Part shown: positions 1 to 11,644 of the stretch, piece by piece
Layout of the letters: every line of letters begins with the position of its first letter
Numbering within the stretch: position 1 is the first letter of the stretch
NCBI GenBank assembly: GCA_942159475.1
Contig: OW804097.1
Span: 117,340,789 to 117,404,788, forward strand
DNA: 64,000 bases
Reading direction: 5' to 3'
Source of the DNA: Sthenelais limicola
Lineage: Eukaryota; Annelida; Polychaeta; Phyllodocida; Sigalionidae
The notes under the pieces: generated by a model
Database searches by the model: none
The model's input: only the letters and a program-made list of their open reading frames with translations
What the model was told of the DNA's origin: nothing
Made by a program: the position numbers and the translations under genes

Positions 1-208
1 TACAATTCACCTTCACCAATCTTCTCAAATAACCAAAATTTAAGACACAAATAAAGTTCAAAATACAGTTCAACCTAACCAAACAGATAATCAATGCAAT
101 GCTGAATATACTCGAATTTACCTAGTATTGACCAAATTGCAGCCTAATTTAGCAGAATTTACTAAATGTATACAGCTGCCAATTGTACATTTTCTGAAAA
201 TCTGACCC
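1..208 (-). mobile_element. TE-A miniature element, cut by window edge
   Basis: TE-A family: about 235 bp, non-coding, with inverted termini GGGTCAGATTTTCAG and CTGAAAATCTGACCC extending about 28 bp. I call plus the orientation that begins TTGGCAGCT after the left terminus. This copy is reversed, of subfamily A1 (interior motif AATTCGAGTATATTC in plus sense), and lacks its left terminus because the window starts inside it. Confidence 0.85.
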
Positions 209-1598
209 ATGTATTATATGACCTTAGCAAAGAAAATATTGAAATAAAAACTTGTGATACATGCATTTTAGCCTCACTCGATGAAATACAATCCTGACAT
301 GACGTTGCTGAGTATTGTATTTCTAAGCAGCAAAGTGTTGGGTCTAATTTAAGCATCTGCCAGTAGTTGCAAACGATTTTGATATGACTATAGCAATTGA
401 TCTAACGTTATTTTAACTTTCCATATTGAAGCCAGAGTAGGACATTCTTCTACTGCTTACAAATAGAACCCCTATAGTGACTAGTGTTGAGAGAGACAAA
501 ATATAAATGATAGGGAGATCTCAGCACAGTTGTTGCGAATCTCATGGCCTTCTTTAAACTCTTCTAAAGACAAAGGGGAATGGCATCTTAAGGAGAACTG
601 ATATCCATCGATACTCTTGAAGAGGACTTTTCAATGCCTTCCTTCGAGCTTGAAAAAGGACAGAGTGATTTCAAAGTCGTATGAAAGTTGATGAGCCATA
701 TTCAGCAGGGTATAAAGGGTTGTCTAAATGCAGGATGGCACACTTAGAGAGAATTGGCCAATACATTTGGCTTTCAAAGGTTGTTTGCAGGAAACCACAT
801 TTTAATTTAATTTGAGCCCTCACAATTTGCAATCGCGCCAAACCTTATTTACTTGTGGAATCGCCATCAGGCTGAAATACATCTACAGCCTTTCTAATTG
901 GAGACCCCCCCCCCCCCCTTCCATTAAACTAGGAATTATTCAAGTTGGGAAATAAGAATGGAGCGGTCTTACAGTAAGCAAGCTCCTTTCACGCCAGCTA
1001 AGGATTCCATAGACAGAGTCTGATGGAGAATCCATGTAGAGGTGAATTAGAATAGAACAGCACTTAGATTCATATGCCACTTCCATTTAGATTATAAAGA
1101 CCGACTATAAAAATGAAATAAGGATGGTTCTTGTATTTATAAAGTGATGCCAAAACATCCCTTTGCATTTACATTTTTTATCTCTTTTCATTTTCTCAGA
1201 AATGTCACTTTAAAATACCTTGCTCTGCAGTATAACTCAAAACAGAACGAGCAGAAAAGCAACAAAGTATTTCGTTTATAACTAGTTTCTCCTTTCTCTG
1301 GAGGAAAGCATTCTGCTCTTTGTATTCCGGAGTATATATTTCATGAGATATCATTAATATTAATGACTAGGATACAGTTTGTACAACACATGGTGATCCC
1401 TTATACTATAGGAGTAGACCTGTGCCTGATTATGTAAATTGCATATTCTGCAAGAGAAGCTGATTCTGCTAAGGATTGCAAAACTCAAAGTATATCCTTG
1501 CAATAGGTCCATGGAATGCAGAAATGGAAAGGTCTGGGCCTTTTCTTTTAAAAACAAAACAAAATTTCCTGTGACGAACATACTTATTCTATCTATAT
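209..1598. other. spacer without recognisable gene
   Basis: I see no gene, RNA or named repeat here. The only landmark is a run of 14 C at 905-918. Small open frames have no recognisable domain. Confidence 0.5.
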
Positions 1599-1668
1599 GG
1601 GTCAGATCTTCAGAAAACGTACAATTGGCCTTCACCAATCCTCTCCAATAACCCAAATTTAAGTCGAA
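1599..1668 (-). mobile_element. TE-A fragment, left end only
   Basis: Reversed copy of subfamily A1 that keeps the left terminus and about 40 bp of interior. It is then replaced abruptly by the TE-K sequence that follows. Confidence 0.75.
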
Positions 1669-1675
1669 AATCTGC

Positions 1676-1778
1676 AATAATTATACCTTTTGCGCAGGAT
1701 TTATTTTCACGCACAAAGGTGGGTGCGCGAAAATAGCGAAAATAAATACTGCGCGAACATTAATACGTTTACAGTATA
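1676..1778 (+). repeat. TE-K GCGCGAAAATAAAT repeat, copy 1
   Basis: CpG-containing repeat with internal inverted motifs (TTTTCACGCACAAAGG near GTGCGCGAAAATAG). It matches 47147-47245 in the opposite orientation, ending in the same TTTACAGTATA block. Function unknown; it looks like a dispersed short element. Confidence 0.65.
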
Positions 1779-2779
1779 TGACTTTTATTTCGACACATAT
1801 TTTCCTATTCTGCTATAACTGTGTAATGATAACATATCATGTTGTGTTAATTGTCTGTGGCCAATAGAAACGTTTAAAGGGATATTCTGCATGGCCATTT
1901 CAACAGCAGCTAAAGCCGTATTTTCTATTCCCAGTTGTCATCCGACTCCATGAATACTCTAGTCACATTACTAATGTTATTATCCAGCTTAGCAATTACC
2001 CCAACGTTTCCAAATACTGTATGTGGGGGTCTGTGGACTAGTTCACCATAGAATGTCTTTCAAAGGGTTTGTCTTAAAGGGCTGAAAAGCCTTTTTCCTG
2101 CAAGTGTACCCTTCTCTAGCAAAGGATCTTGTTTAAAGCATCTTGGCTTCATCCTTTAGCCAATCACACGACGAGATGAAAGGCCGTTCTATTGGTTCAT
2201 TTACTTTTGGAACGCCGAGAGTTCTCTGTGTATTTCCGGTTCCGCTATTGTTCCGCTGGCCTCGTCTTGGTTCTCTAACCCCCAGCTGAATCAACCTCTT
2301 AAACAAACTTTATAATAAGGTCTTCTTCCCCGAGGACATTTCAGAAAAAGAAACTTTCAAATCTACATAGATGTATCTCGCATTGTAGAGGAGAAGGTTT
2401 TCATCAGAGAAACGAGAAACTAGTGATATAAACGAAATACCTTGCTACTTTTCTGTTCATGTTCAAAGCTGGTTCATACTCTCTCTCTCTCATTGCTCAA
2501 AGCTCTCTGACTGCAGTAGAGCAAGGTATTTTGAAGTGACATTTGTTTTCATCAGAAAAGCCTCTGGGTATTGAAGAAAACATACGAAGTACTGTTTAAG
2601 ACTATTGTCTTTTATGTTACTTTTTGATGGAATTTTAACGATTAATGTAACTTTTATTGAACTTTGCCATAGAGAATTCAAGAAAGGTTTTAAAGGGATT
2701 TTTGTTTTTGTCTGCATGGCAGATCTTTTTATTTTCAGAATGAGTTTCAGTTTGATCTGTCTGAGGAATCCTATGTATG
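1779..2779. other. spacer without recognisable gene
   Basis: No supported gene. Contains a short CT microsatellite near 2479-2492. The open frames at 2490-2826 run into TE-A and are not credible genes. Confidence 0.45.
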
Positions 2780-3014
2780 GGGTCAGATCTTCAGACAATG
2801 TACAATTGGCAGCTCTACACATTTAGTAAATTCTGCTAAATTAGGCTACAATTTTGTCAATACTAGGTAAATTCGAGTATAATCGGCATTGCATTGATTC
2901 TAGCAATCTGTTTGGTTAGATTGAACTGTATTTTGAACTTTATTTTCGTCTGAAATTTGGATTATTTGAGAAGATTGGCGACGATAAATTATAGATTTTC
3001 TGAAAATCTGACCC
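2780..3014 (+). mobile_element. TE-A copy
   Basis: Complete A1-type copy. The right flank begins GTAT; the left flank gives GTAT if the extra G of a GGGG run is assigned to the element. Confidence 0.85.
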
Positions 3015-3027
3015 GTATACAGGTCTG

Positions 3028-3078
3028 TACACCAACCATAAACCCCCACCCACCCCCACCCCCGACCCCCACAACCAC
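3028..3078. repeat. C-rich simple repeat
   Basis: Runs of CCCCA and CCCAC. Low-complexity strand-biased tract; no coding meaning. Confidence 0.7.
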
Positions 3079-3464
3079 CCTTTCTTAGCAGGAAGACACT
3101 ATCAAAGCAAGTCTTTGTGCAGAGGCATTTTAATGAGACCTTCAGGGGAAGCATCTATCTAAATATTGTCTCTGCCCTGTGGATGAGTGATCTTTTATTT
3201 CTTGCTATGGAGAAACCTCCAGGCAATGTCATTTAAATTCGCGACCGATTTATGTACTTGCGATGAGAATTGTTTTCTTCTTAAATGAACTCTGAAATGC
3301 CAATGTTTCTAAATCCACATATCGTATGTAGTTCTTGTATTAGGGACAGTCCTATGCAATAGGGAAAATATGTGTCCCTTTGCTTTAGGACGACTCAAAC
3401 TATTCAAACTAAAGAGTATAGATAGATTTATAATTTTCTCACAGTATTTCACTGATCGATATAT

Positions 3465-3600
3465 ATAGAGAGAATGGGATGAGCAGGCAATAATCGAAAA
3501 TTTATTGGACTTGGCATCGTGCTTATGTGGACGAATCAAGTCCAATAAATTTTCGATTATTGCCGGCGAGTTCCATTCTATATTTATTATATGTGCATAA
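3465..3600. repeat. TE-L snap-back hairpin 1
   Basis: Two long inverted arms: GCAATAATCGAAAATTTATT near 3487 and its reverse complement near 3543, extended outward by GGACTTG/CAAGTCC and GAATGG/CCATTC. The outer end reads TATATTTATTA. One of several hairpins here with an AATAAATA-type end. Confidence 0.75.
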
Positions 3601-4041
3601 AATTTGGTCATAATATACTACTTTAATTTGTAAGATATCACTGAAAAAATATCAAAGAAGTCTCAGAGTGCCCCGCTGACAGCCCCGTTAGTAGGCAGTA
3701 AGTTTGGAGGAGAAAGACGTTCCTAAAAGTACTTGTGAGTTTGTGCCATCTCCTTTCCATTTATCCTGAGCCTGGGATACACTTTTCATTACTTCTCATA
3801 CTCAGGCAACCAGAACTATGGCCTCCAGCGTCTGTCCAGCGTCTGTAATATATGAGTTCCTAGACGCAGCAAGGCGAAGCTGGGAAATTTCCTTGCGGAT
3901 ACTGTTGTGATATACGCTAGCGCCCAAAATAAGAAACTTGTATATTATCAGGTGGAAAAACTACCCTTTGTCTTCCTCAGCTAGATAGTAATGACTTCCC
4001 ACAATGTAATCTCCGTCATTACTATACGCCTTGCAGAACCA
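3601..4041. other. spacer without recognisable gene
   Basis: Nothing recognisable on either strand. Confidence 0.4.
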
Positions 4042-4300
4042 ATATGTGATGTGTTTCAGGGAAATGAGTCACAAGTCCCAAAAAGGATATTTTTCAAAGA
4101 GTTCTTTTCACAAGTTCCCTTTATTGAAATGTTGTGATTTTTAGAGGTTATAGCACTTATAGTCATATAAATCTATGTCACAAATTTTAGGACATTGTAT
4201 TGAATATATCCTTGCGTTTTGAAGTGTTTCGTATGGAGTATATTAAGTTACTTTACTGGTAATTACCCATCCAGAAACATTGCAAACATTTTTTATTATT
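4042..4300 (+). mobile_element. TE-B miniature element, left part
   Basis: TE-B family: about 415 bp when complete, non-coding, with inverted termini TGTGATGTGTTTCAGGAAAA and its complement over roughly 45 bp, and TA on both sides, as for a TA-target transposon. This copy keeps the left terminus and the central block ending CAGAAACATTGCAAAC. Its right third is replaced by unrelated sequence to about 4460. Confidence 0.8.
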
Positions 4301-4690
4301 TTTTTTTCGACAATAGACAAATCAAGGAAATCTAAATTAGACTTCAGTAATTTATACACGCCAGGCTCTTTGACGATATGCCGCATGACAAACATTTTCC
4401 TTTTTTTCGAAAAATGAATTGATGGCCACTCTAGTTGATAATATGGCGTATTTAGTTTCACCTACGTAGGTTATAAGTATTTTTAAGGGTGTGGATCGTT
4501 GGCTTCGTATAAATAATAGGTTATAAGTAGCTAATATTTCATAAATGCTTCCAAGCGCACCATATCGGGTGTCTGATTGTTAGCTTGTTAGTTTGAGTTT
4601 CTTTTATTTATGACTTGTAACTGAGTTAGAGGGTAATATGATGATCTGCTAGGGCATTAATGGGAGACTGCAATACATCTAAAGCCGTGG

Positions 4691-4876
4691 ACGCACACAG
4701 CCGATTTGGCTCCCGATTGTCCCCCGATTTTGGTCTTTTAATGAATCCTAGGATTTCATTTCCAATCCTGGTTGATGTTATTTCAAAAACATAAACCAGG
4801 ACGTGAAATGAAATCATAGGATTTATCAGGAGACCAAAATCGGGGGGCAATCGGGAGGCAAATCGGCTGTGTGCGG
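4691..4876. repeat. TE-E palindrome, copy 1
   Basis: Near-perfect fold-back of about 185 bp. The outer arms read GCACACAGCCGATTTG and CAAATCGGCTGTGTGC; the inner arms carry AATGAATCCTAGGATTTCAT. A second copy is at 48091-48283. The structure fits a miniature fold-back transposon. Confidence 0.8.
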
Positions 4877-5034
4877 GCAGGGTTTAACCTGAGTTCACAG
4901 TGACCCTACTTACTTTTATCCCAGCTTCAATGACAGAGAATCACAATTTGGTCTAGATATTGTATGCATTGGAGGCTCTGTCAGCTGGGATTATTGTAAG
5001 AACTAACTTGTCAAGCTGGAGCATCATTACTAAT

Positions 5035-5254
5035 AGGCCTCCTCCACTATATGTCGTAAGGAACAAGCGATTGCTTGCCAGTCTTTATACTCTTGCGATC
5101 GTTTCTCCACTCTCAAGCAATGGTTAGTTGCATTGAGACCTAGTGCAGAAGCTGTATAGGTTTCTCAACCAGGTCGCAAGGCCTATAGCCAGGGTGCATT
5201 ATCGCAAGCAATCGCTTAATTGTTTCTTGCAACACATAGTGGATCAGAGCCCTA
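5035..5254. repeat. inverted-repeat element, GCAAGCAATCGCTT type
   Basis: The left arm contains AAGCGATTGCTTGC and CCACTATATGT; the right arm contains GCAAGCAATCGCTT and ACACATAGTGG. The arms are separated by about 120 bp. Single copy in this window; resembles a miniature transposon. Confidence 0.6.
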
Positions 5255-5485
5255 TAAGCTCGCCGTGAAAGATATGTTATAGCAGCAGGATTGCACACAT
5301 TTACATTGCTTTATCTCCAATTGTACCAATATGATATGAATTTAAAATTGCACTAACCATATCCCAATACTTGAGGCATAATGAATTGTATCGGATGTAT
5401 CCTTTCGTGCATTCTTTGATGGTATTTGAATGCGCTTTTGAGCCCCACATATATTATGATATAGTACTTCTTTCTTTTGTTATAT

Positions 5486-5720
5486 GGGTCAGATTTTCAG
5501 AAAATGTACATTTGGCAGCTCTACACATTTAGGAAATTCTCCTAAATTAGGCTGACCAATGAAGAATACCGGGTATATCTGAGTATATTTGGTATCGCAT
5601 TGATTTAAAGTATCAGTTCTGTTATGATAAACTGCATTTTGAAGCTCATTTTTGTCTTAAATGTGGGCTATTTGAGAGGATTGGTGAAGGCGAATTGTAC
5701 ATTTCCTGAAAATCTGACCC
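5486..5720 (+). mobile_element. TE-A copy, subfamily A2
   Basis: Subfamily A2: same termini as A1, but the interior reads CTCTACACATTTAGGAAATT and TACCGGGTATATCTGAG. Flanks ATAT left and ATGT right, so a slightly decayed 4-bp duplication is possible. Confidence 0.85.
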
Positions 5721-5848
5721 ATGTGGTGATAGGTCGTGAACTGAACCGTCAGATCCACTGCCAGTTACAGACATTTTTGTCTGGATTTGAGAAGCTTGAG
5801 ATTTATTTTAAAGTCTGAATTATAAGTCTCGTGAGAGATCCTTTATAT

Positions 5849-6084
5849 GGGTCAGATTTTCAGAAAATGTACAATTGGCAGCTGTACACATTTACTAAAC
5901 TCTGCTAAATCAGGCTGCAATTTGGCCAATATATAGGTAAATTCGAGTATATTCGGCATTGCATTGATTCTAGCAATCTGTTTGGTTAGGTTGAACTGTG
6001 TTATGAACTTTATTTTTGTCTTAAATGTGGGTTATTTGAGAAGATTGGTGAAGGTGAATTGTACATTTTCTGAAAATCTGACCC
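5849..6084 (+). mobile_element. TE-A copy, subfamily A1
   Basis: Complete copy only 128 bp from the previous one, in the same orientation but of the other subfamily, so this is not a tandem duplication. Confidence 0.85.
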
Positions 6085-6259
6085 ACATATGGCTGTCTGT
6101 CAAGACTGCCAATGCGTATTATGCCTATACATCACTTTCGCTTGATCACATAGGACTCTTTGGTAACATTGTGAAATATAGTTTATAGCATTGTAAGGAA
6201 GGAATCCGCTTATGTGTGATCAACATTTCTCACTAACCCTGCATAGCTAGAGACTTACC

Positions 6260-6515
6260 ATGCAATAAATAGAGAGAATGGAACGAGGTGCTAGTAGTTG
6301 AACATTTATTAACCTGTATTTTTGGTTTTGAATTTTCATACTGTATATAAAAGCTGAAAGAAAACCCAATTCTTATACCTAATGGCACAATCAAGGTTTG
6401 TAATCGATCGAGACATTGGGTCAAATCGCATGACACCCCAAAGGGGTGAAGTGCGATTTGGCCCAATGTTGAGATCGATTACAAACCGAACAGAGTGCTA
6501 TTAGGTATTTATTAC
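6260..6515. repeat. TE-L snap-back hairpin 2
   Basis: Inverted arms around 6392-6440 and 6445-6500 (TTTGTAATCGATCGA and TCGATTACAAAC; TTGGGTCAAATCGCA and TGCGATTTGGCCCAA). Outer ends AATAAATAGAGAGAATGGAA and TTAGGTATTTATTA link it to the other TE-L hairpins. Confidence 0.65.
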
Positions 6516-6539
6516 ATACAAAATCAATAAGAAGTTGAT

Positions 6540-7984
6540 TTTGATAGTATTTTACCTTACTTTCCATCAATCTTGTTGATATTCGGCTCAAATTGACTTT
6601 TTAAATAGCACCCCTGAATTGCACCCCTGAAATCACATAAGTATGTAATAATAATTGTTATCATACACATACGATAACAATATTTGTATTGCACTCCGCG
6701 TATCGCACCTCCCAAGTGGAATGTGCATATTATAAAACCCACGTTGATAGTAAACAATACGATAATGTCTGGAATCGTGATTTTCTGAGATCCTGAAGCA
6801 TAAGGAAATGCCCGGCCTAATTTAGATCTATTTACATCCTACGCAATTAGATATTGTCATGAAGAAGGGGCCTAGCATTTATAATGTTAGCATGTTAGCA
6901 TGTTTTATCTATCACCTTTTTCAATAAAATACTTGACATATGCTTTATACTAATATAGGGGGTTACTTGGAGGTACTTTCTCCCTTTACAAGAAACATGA
7001 CAACGTAATTTTTTTTTTTTAATTTTTTTTTTTAACGATTTTATTTCAACTGGGGAAGACATCTCCCAATAAATATATCTACTGCAAGTGACCCAGTCAT
7101 TGCTCAGGGTGTTGAGCATGTGATTGGTTTCTAATGGAATTATAATAAGTGAACATATCCCATTTCATATCATTGTCTTCCCAATCTATATTTCAGCACA
7201 TAGAAGTGGTCAGATCTAAACAATGTAACACAGCCATAAGCTGAGAAGAATTGGATTTTTGACTGGTGAAATCAGTATAAAGTGCCAGTGGTGGACGAGT
7301 AAATGCAAATGACCCACATGAGCAGTTCCAATTATTGCTTTCATGAATACAAGAGCTATTTCTGTAAATGAATTACTTGAATCTGTCTGGGGGAGATTAG
7401 GCCAAGCATGGGTACCTCCCACAACTTGTGTCTATACCATCCCATGAGCGGTATTATCACTTTTATGTTAATTGGTTGTTGGAAGGGTTAGATTTTAGTT
7501 TGTAACCTCAAATATTCAAACGGGAATGTAGGAGGTTATCTTTAGTAAGCCAAAGCATATGTATGCTCACCAATTTTTTTTTTGTACAAGTTTATTTATT
7601 CAGACTAATTATTACAAAATTATAGCACGCTCATCCGGAGATGAATTTTCGTTGTGCCCTGAGGTTACAAAATAGATTTAACAAGTGTTTTGTGAATCCG
7701 TCATGCTAGATCCATCCCTCTGACTCGGCAGAAACAAGCACTTACAACGTTGCGTCATGAAATGAGCGTCATTGATTGGCGCAACTAAATTTACGCAACC
7801 AATCAAAATAACGTTGTAGATTGGTTGCATTCGAAAGCGGATTCCACTAGTGCAATCCAGGCATGTTTATGCCATGGTCTAATCAGGTCATGTTTTTGTG
7901 GATACGCACAGCTATCATGGCATAAATGACAATTCTAAACCCAAAACAAAGGTTTATATTTCAATACTTCCATATGCTAGGGGC
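6540..7984. other. AT-rich spacer without recognisable gene
   Basis: No supported gene. Contains T-rich tracts near 7009-7033 and 7572-7585. Open frames of 66-74 codons have low-complexity translations. Confidence 0.45.
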
Positions 7985-8092
7985 ATGTAATAAATACTGA
8001 ATGGAACACGGTACTAGTAATTGAATATTTCATTGGACTCGATCACATCAAATAAATATTCAGTTACTGGCACCTCATTCCATTCCCTCTAT
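7985..8092. repeat. TE-L snap-back hairpin 3
   Basis: Short inverted repeat with AATGGAACACGGTACTAGTA on the left and an imperfect complement (TACTGGCACCTCATTCCATT) on the right. Left end TAATAAATACTG, as in hairpins 1 and 2. It abuts the TE-A copy to its right. Confidence 0.6.
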
Positions 8093-8094
8093 AT

Positions 8095-8319
8095 GGGTCA
8101 GATTTTCAGAAAATGTACAATTGGCACCTGTACATATTTAGCAAATTAGGCTGCAATTTGGTCAATACTAGGTAAATTCGAGTATATTCTGCATTGTATT
8201 GATTCTAGCAATCTGTTTGGTTAGGTTGAACTGCATTTTGAACTGCATTTTCGTCTGAAATGTGTGTTATTTGAGAGGATTGGCGAAGTTGAATTGTACA
8301 TTTTCTTAAAATCTGACCC
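8095..8319 (+). mobile_element. TE-A copy, subfamily A1
   Basis: Flanked by ATAT on both sides (8091-8094 and 8320-8323). Slightly short: the interior lacks about 10 bp. Confidence 0.85.
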
Positions 8320-8937
8320 ATATACTGCATTGTTTTAGCACAGCTTTTCTTATTATCTAGCTGCATGAGAATGACCCAGGTGTGTGTTGGAAAAACTGAC
8401 GTGTCATTAAAAGCTCATCTCCTTTTTGTAGTATTGTGAATCGACAGATGAAAGATGCAATCAGTTTTTTATAATTCAGATGTCAATTTTGTAATTAAAA
8501 TTGAAATATCCTTTATTTGACATTATTGGTAGGTTGACAAACAGTGTCAAGAGCATCTGTACATCAGGTCTTTCAGTTCTCGCCCTCGTTAGGAAACTTA
8601 CAAGTTACAATAAAATTAAACAACACAATGGTAAAAGGTTTTGCAATACGAACAGTGATAATGGCATGGAAGTAGTGCATTTTACTGAAGCCAGTCAAAT
8701 GCACTACGCATGGAAATTACGTTTGTATTTTGGCAAGGGAATTCACATTAGTTTTGGTGTAATAATATCATGATGAACAATCGAATCATGATGATTCAAT
8801 TATACATATTCTTTAGTATTAATTACATAAGTTACATTTATGAGCCCAGAGTATTACATTTCTAGTTTGATTGAGATAGACCTTTAATGAATCTAATATA
8901 AACAACAAAACTGAATACAACTTAATATAAACAATAT
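8320..8937. other. spacer with one unrecognised 90-codon frame
   Basis: A plus-strand open frame at 8501-8773 has no recognisable motif, no splice context I can defend and no homologue I can name. I do not call a gene. Confidence 0.35.
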
Positions 8938-9203
8938 TCATATTTTTGAAAAAAAGGTTTGCAATGTTTCTGGCTGGGTAATTACCAGTAAAGTAACTAA
9001 ATATACTCCATACGAAGACCTTCGAAATGCATAGATACATTGAACACAATGTCCTGAAAATTGTTACACAGCTTTATATGACTATAAGTACTAAACCCCC
9101 CAAAAATCAGAACATTTCAAAAAAGAGATCTTGTGGAAAAAACACTTTGAAAACTATCCATTTTGCGACTTATGACTCATTTTCCTGAAACACATCACAT
9201 ATA
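8938..9203 (-). mobile_element. TE-B partial copy
   Basis: Reversed copy with the CACATCACAT terminus at the right and the GGTTTGCAATGTTTCTGG block at the left. Its far third and second terminus are missing. Confidence 0.8.
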
Positions 9204-9290
9204 CAGGCTGTGGTCTTCTCCTGTGGCTGGCTGAAAGCTGATCCTCTCATCTCATTGCCCATGCTTGCTGTGTTTCTGCAATTTCTGATA

Positions 9291-9389
9291 GACACTATAG
9301 TAGGACCGGTAGTGAGTAAATGTATAAGGTTGTTTGTACTAGACACTATAGGACCGGTAGTGAGTAAATGTATAAGGTTGTTTGTACTA
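9291..9389. repeat. two-unit tandem duplication
   Basis: About 50 bp occurs twice in a row (9291-9341 and 9342-9389). The copies share GGACCGGTAGTGAGTAAATG and differ by a 3-bp deletion in the second, indicating a recent local duplication. Confidence 0.9.
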
Positions 9390-10213
9390 ACCTGGTCATG
9401 ATGTGATGGTGCATAATGTGAAGGATACCGACTCTCGTACCAACAGTTTGGCTGGATTCTGGCCTCACAAAGATTAGCTTATTTATAAATCCTCCATACA
9501 GTTATCTACCAAAAAGAGGAGGGATATTTATTGAGACCTGCCCATGCACTTAAAGTGGCTAAGATAGTTAAAACGAGTAGTCACAGAATAGCATGAAACT
9601 TTTTCAGTTTCAGTCATGTATGGCAATATATAAAGTATAGAGCACCAACATTGTGTCCTCATTCAATAATCATTGAATAAGTGTAATGAATAGACCAGCT
9701 TTCAAATCACAGAACTCCAGATGTCAACCCAACTGCCACGTTGAAATTTATGTATGGCGTGCAAAAACGATTTTGCTCACTATTTTACCAAAATTAATAT
9801 CTGATATAATATGAATGTTAGAGTTTTGATATCCACAGGAGTTAGTTAGGTAGGGTAAGGTGAACCAAATACTAGAAAAGGAAGTAGAAATTCCGTTATT
9901 CGATAATCTAGCCAACAACAGTGAGAAGTGTCACTTTAAGACGAAATAACCACTTCCTCTTCTTAGCAAATGAAAAAGACCCTCAAAATTACTCCAAGCC
10001 ACTAATATGTATAAGAGCTTGAATAAAATATGAAATCTTCTTATCATAAATTCCCCCATTGTCCCAGATTCTCATATTATATGACAGATATATGCTGGAG
10101 ATATAGGCTTTCCTCAGTAGAAGGATATATTATTCAGTCCATCAGTTATTTTATGCAGGGCTATGCGGCCAATCAGACATGTATGCTGGCCGCCTGACGC
10201 AGTGCTTGCCTAT
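9390..10213. other. spacer without recognisable gene
   Basis: Nothing recognised on either strand. Confidence 0.4.
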
Positions 10214-10448
10214 GGGTCAGATTTTCAGAAAATGTACAATTGGCAGCTCTACACATTTAGGAAATTCTCCTAAATTAGGCTGAAAAATGAAGAATATCGG
10301 GTATATCTCAGAATATTTGGTATCGCATTGATTTAAAGTATCAGTTCTGTTATGATAAACTGCATTTTAAAGCTCATTTTTGTCTTAAATGTGGGTTATT
10401 TGAGAGGATTGGTGAAGGCGAATTGTACATTTCCTGACAATCTGACCC
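10214..10448 (+). mobile_element. TE-A copy, subfamily A2, with CTAT duplication
   Basis: Complete. CTAT precedes (10210-10213) and follows (10449-10452), one of the clearest 4-bp target duplications. A second TE-A copy starts 6 bp downstream in opposite orientation. Confidence 0.9.
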
Positions 10449-10454
10449 CTATCT

Positions 10455-10689
10455 GGGTGAAATCTCCAGAAAATGTACAATTCGCCTTCACCAATCCTCT
10501 CAAATAACACAAATGTCAGACGAAAATAAAGTTCAAAATACAGTTCAACCTAACCAAACAGATTGCTAGAATCAATACAATGCCAAATATCCCCGAATTT
10601 ACCTAGTATTGACCAAATTGCAGCCTAATTTAGCAGAACTTACTAAATGGGTACAGCTGCCAATTGTACACTACCTGAAAATCTGCCCC
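10455..10689 (-). mobile_element. TE-A copy, subfamily A1, next to the previous one
   Basis: The left terminus is mutated (GGGTGAAATCTCCAG) and the right reads CTGAAAATCTGCCCC. Together with its neighbour it forms an inverted pair of different subfamilies. Confidence 0.85.
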
Positions 10690-11004
10690 CTATATATACG
10701 GTAGTCCAGCACTGGACCATTAATAAGCGCTATGGGGATGTCCATTCATACATAGGGCATCCCCCCATCCCTGCCAGGGCCGCCTAGCCCACTCACCACA
10801 TACAAAGGACATATGTAATTAGTATAGTGTGGGTCGATGGCAGCTGAGTTATTCCCAGACAGGGTCTTCTCAATATGAAGCTGCTGCTCCTGACCGAAGA
10901 AAAGTATAGTTTGTCCCAAAATGGGCTGATAACATCATTTATGTATATATATAGAGAGAGAGCACAATGTAATCAATACTGATAGAAATATATTTCAATA
11001 TTCT

Positions 11005-11038
11005 CTGAAGAAGGATCAACCAATAGATTCGACACGTC
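11005..11038 (+). ncRNA. degenerate hammerhead-ribozyme-like motif
   Basis: CTGAAGA at 11005-11011 (fits CUGANGA), a 5-bp stem with one G-T pair (GGATC 11013-11017 with GATTC 11026-11030), then GACAC and GTC. The invariant GAAA is GACA here, so this is at best a dead relic of the hammerheads carried by Penelope-like elements and retrozymes. Confidence 0.4.
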
Positions 11039-11136
11039 GGATTCATACTCATAATAACCGTTAAACATTAATAAATCTTCAACATGCCAAACTGCTGAGG
11101 TTCTAGTTTTGGTGTTGTGTTGTGGTGTTTTTTAAA

Positions 11137-11359
11137 GGGTGGTCTCCACTGGCTGCGCTAAGCTCTGCGCGCTAAGCTCTGCGCGCTAAGCTCTGTGCTA
11201 AGCCTTGCGATGGTGCTGTGTTGGTAAAGTGTGGTGAGGTCCTGCCTACATGGCCAGTGAACCATGTAGGCAGGACCTCGTCACTCCTCTCCACCTACAA
11301 AACTACCACAAACCATCGCAAGGCTTACCGCAGAGTAACGCAGCCAGTGGAGACCCCCC
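11137..11359. mobile_element. TE-C palindromic element, copy 1
   Basis: TE-C family: about 200 bp near-palindrome with arms GGGTGGTCTCCACTGGCTGC and GCAGCCAGTGGAGACC, and a central CATGGCCAGTGAACCATG loop. Flanks TTTAAA and TTAAAG suggest a TTAA target, as for piggyBac- or Kolobok-type transposons. This copy has extra GCGCTAAGCTCTGC repeats in the left arm (11155-11200). Confidence 0.8.
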
Positions 11360-11498
11360 TTAAAGCAAAATTGTAATACTAATATTATAAGCACTCTCAC
11401 TCTTCATAAAGCCCTGACAGCTCATTCATAGTAATCATCATGGGGGAGGTTTACAAATTCGTTCTTAGGTAGAACTATAGATACAATAAGTTTCTATC

Positions 11499-11578
11499 AA
11501 GCCGATTCTCATGCGATTTTGTGCCGCAGAGGATTCTTTTGCTCTAAATTCTTTGAGAATCGCATGAGAATCGGCTTA
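11499..11578 (+). repeat. TE-F hairpin, copy 1
   Basis: Arms AAGCCGATTCTCATGCGATT and its reverse complement with a 40-bp loop. Copy 2 (48292-48371) has the loop in reverse-complement orientation. Both are followed by a similar AGTGGGCAAGGCCCTT / AGTAGACTAGGCCCTT sequence. Confidence 0.8.
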
Positions 11579-11644
11579 GTGGGCAAGGCCCTTTAGACTT
11601 GAAATACTATGTTTTAAGATGTTGGGTCCCATCAATGATGACAC

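Noticed and set aside
1360..1677. 105-codon frame overlapping TE-A
   Set aside because: Its translation depends on the TE-A terminus and no domain is present. The same TE-A-derived peptide recurs in many frames across the window.
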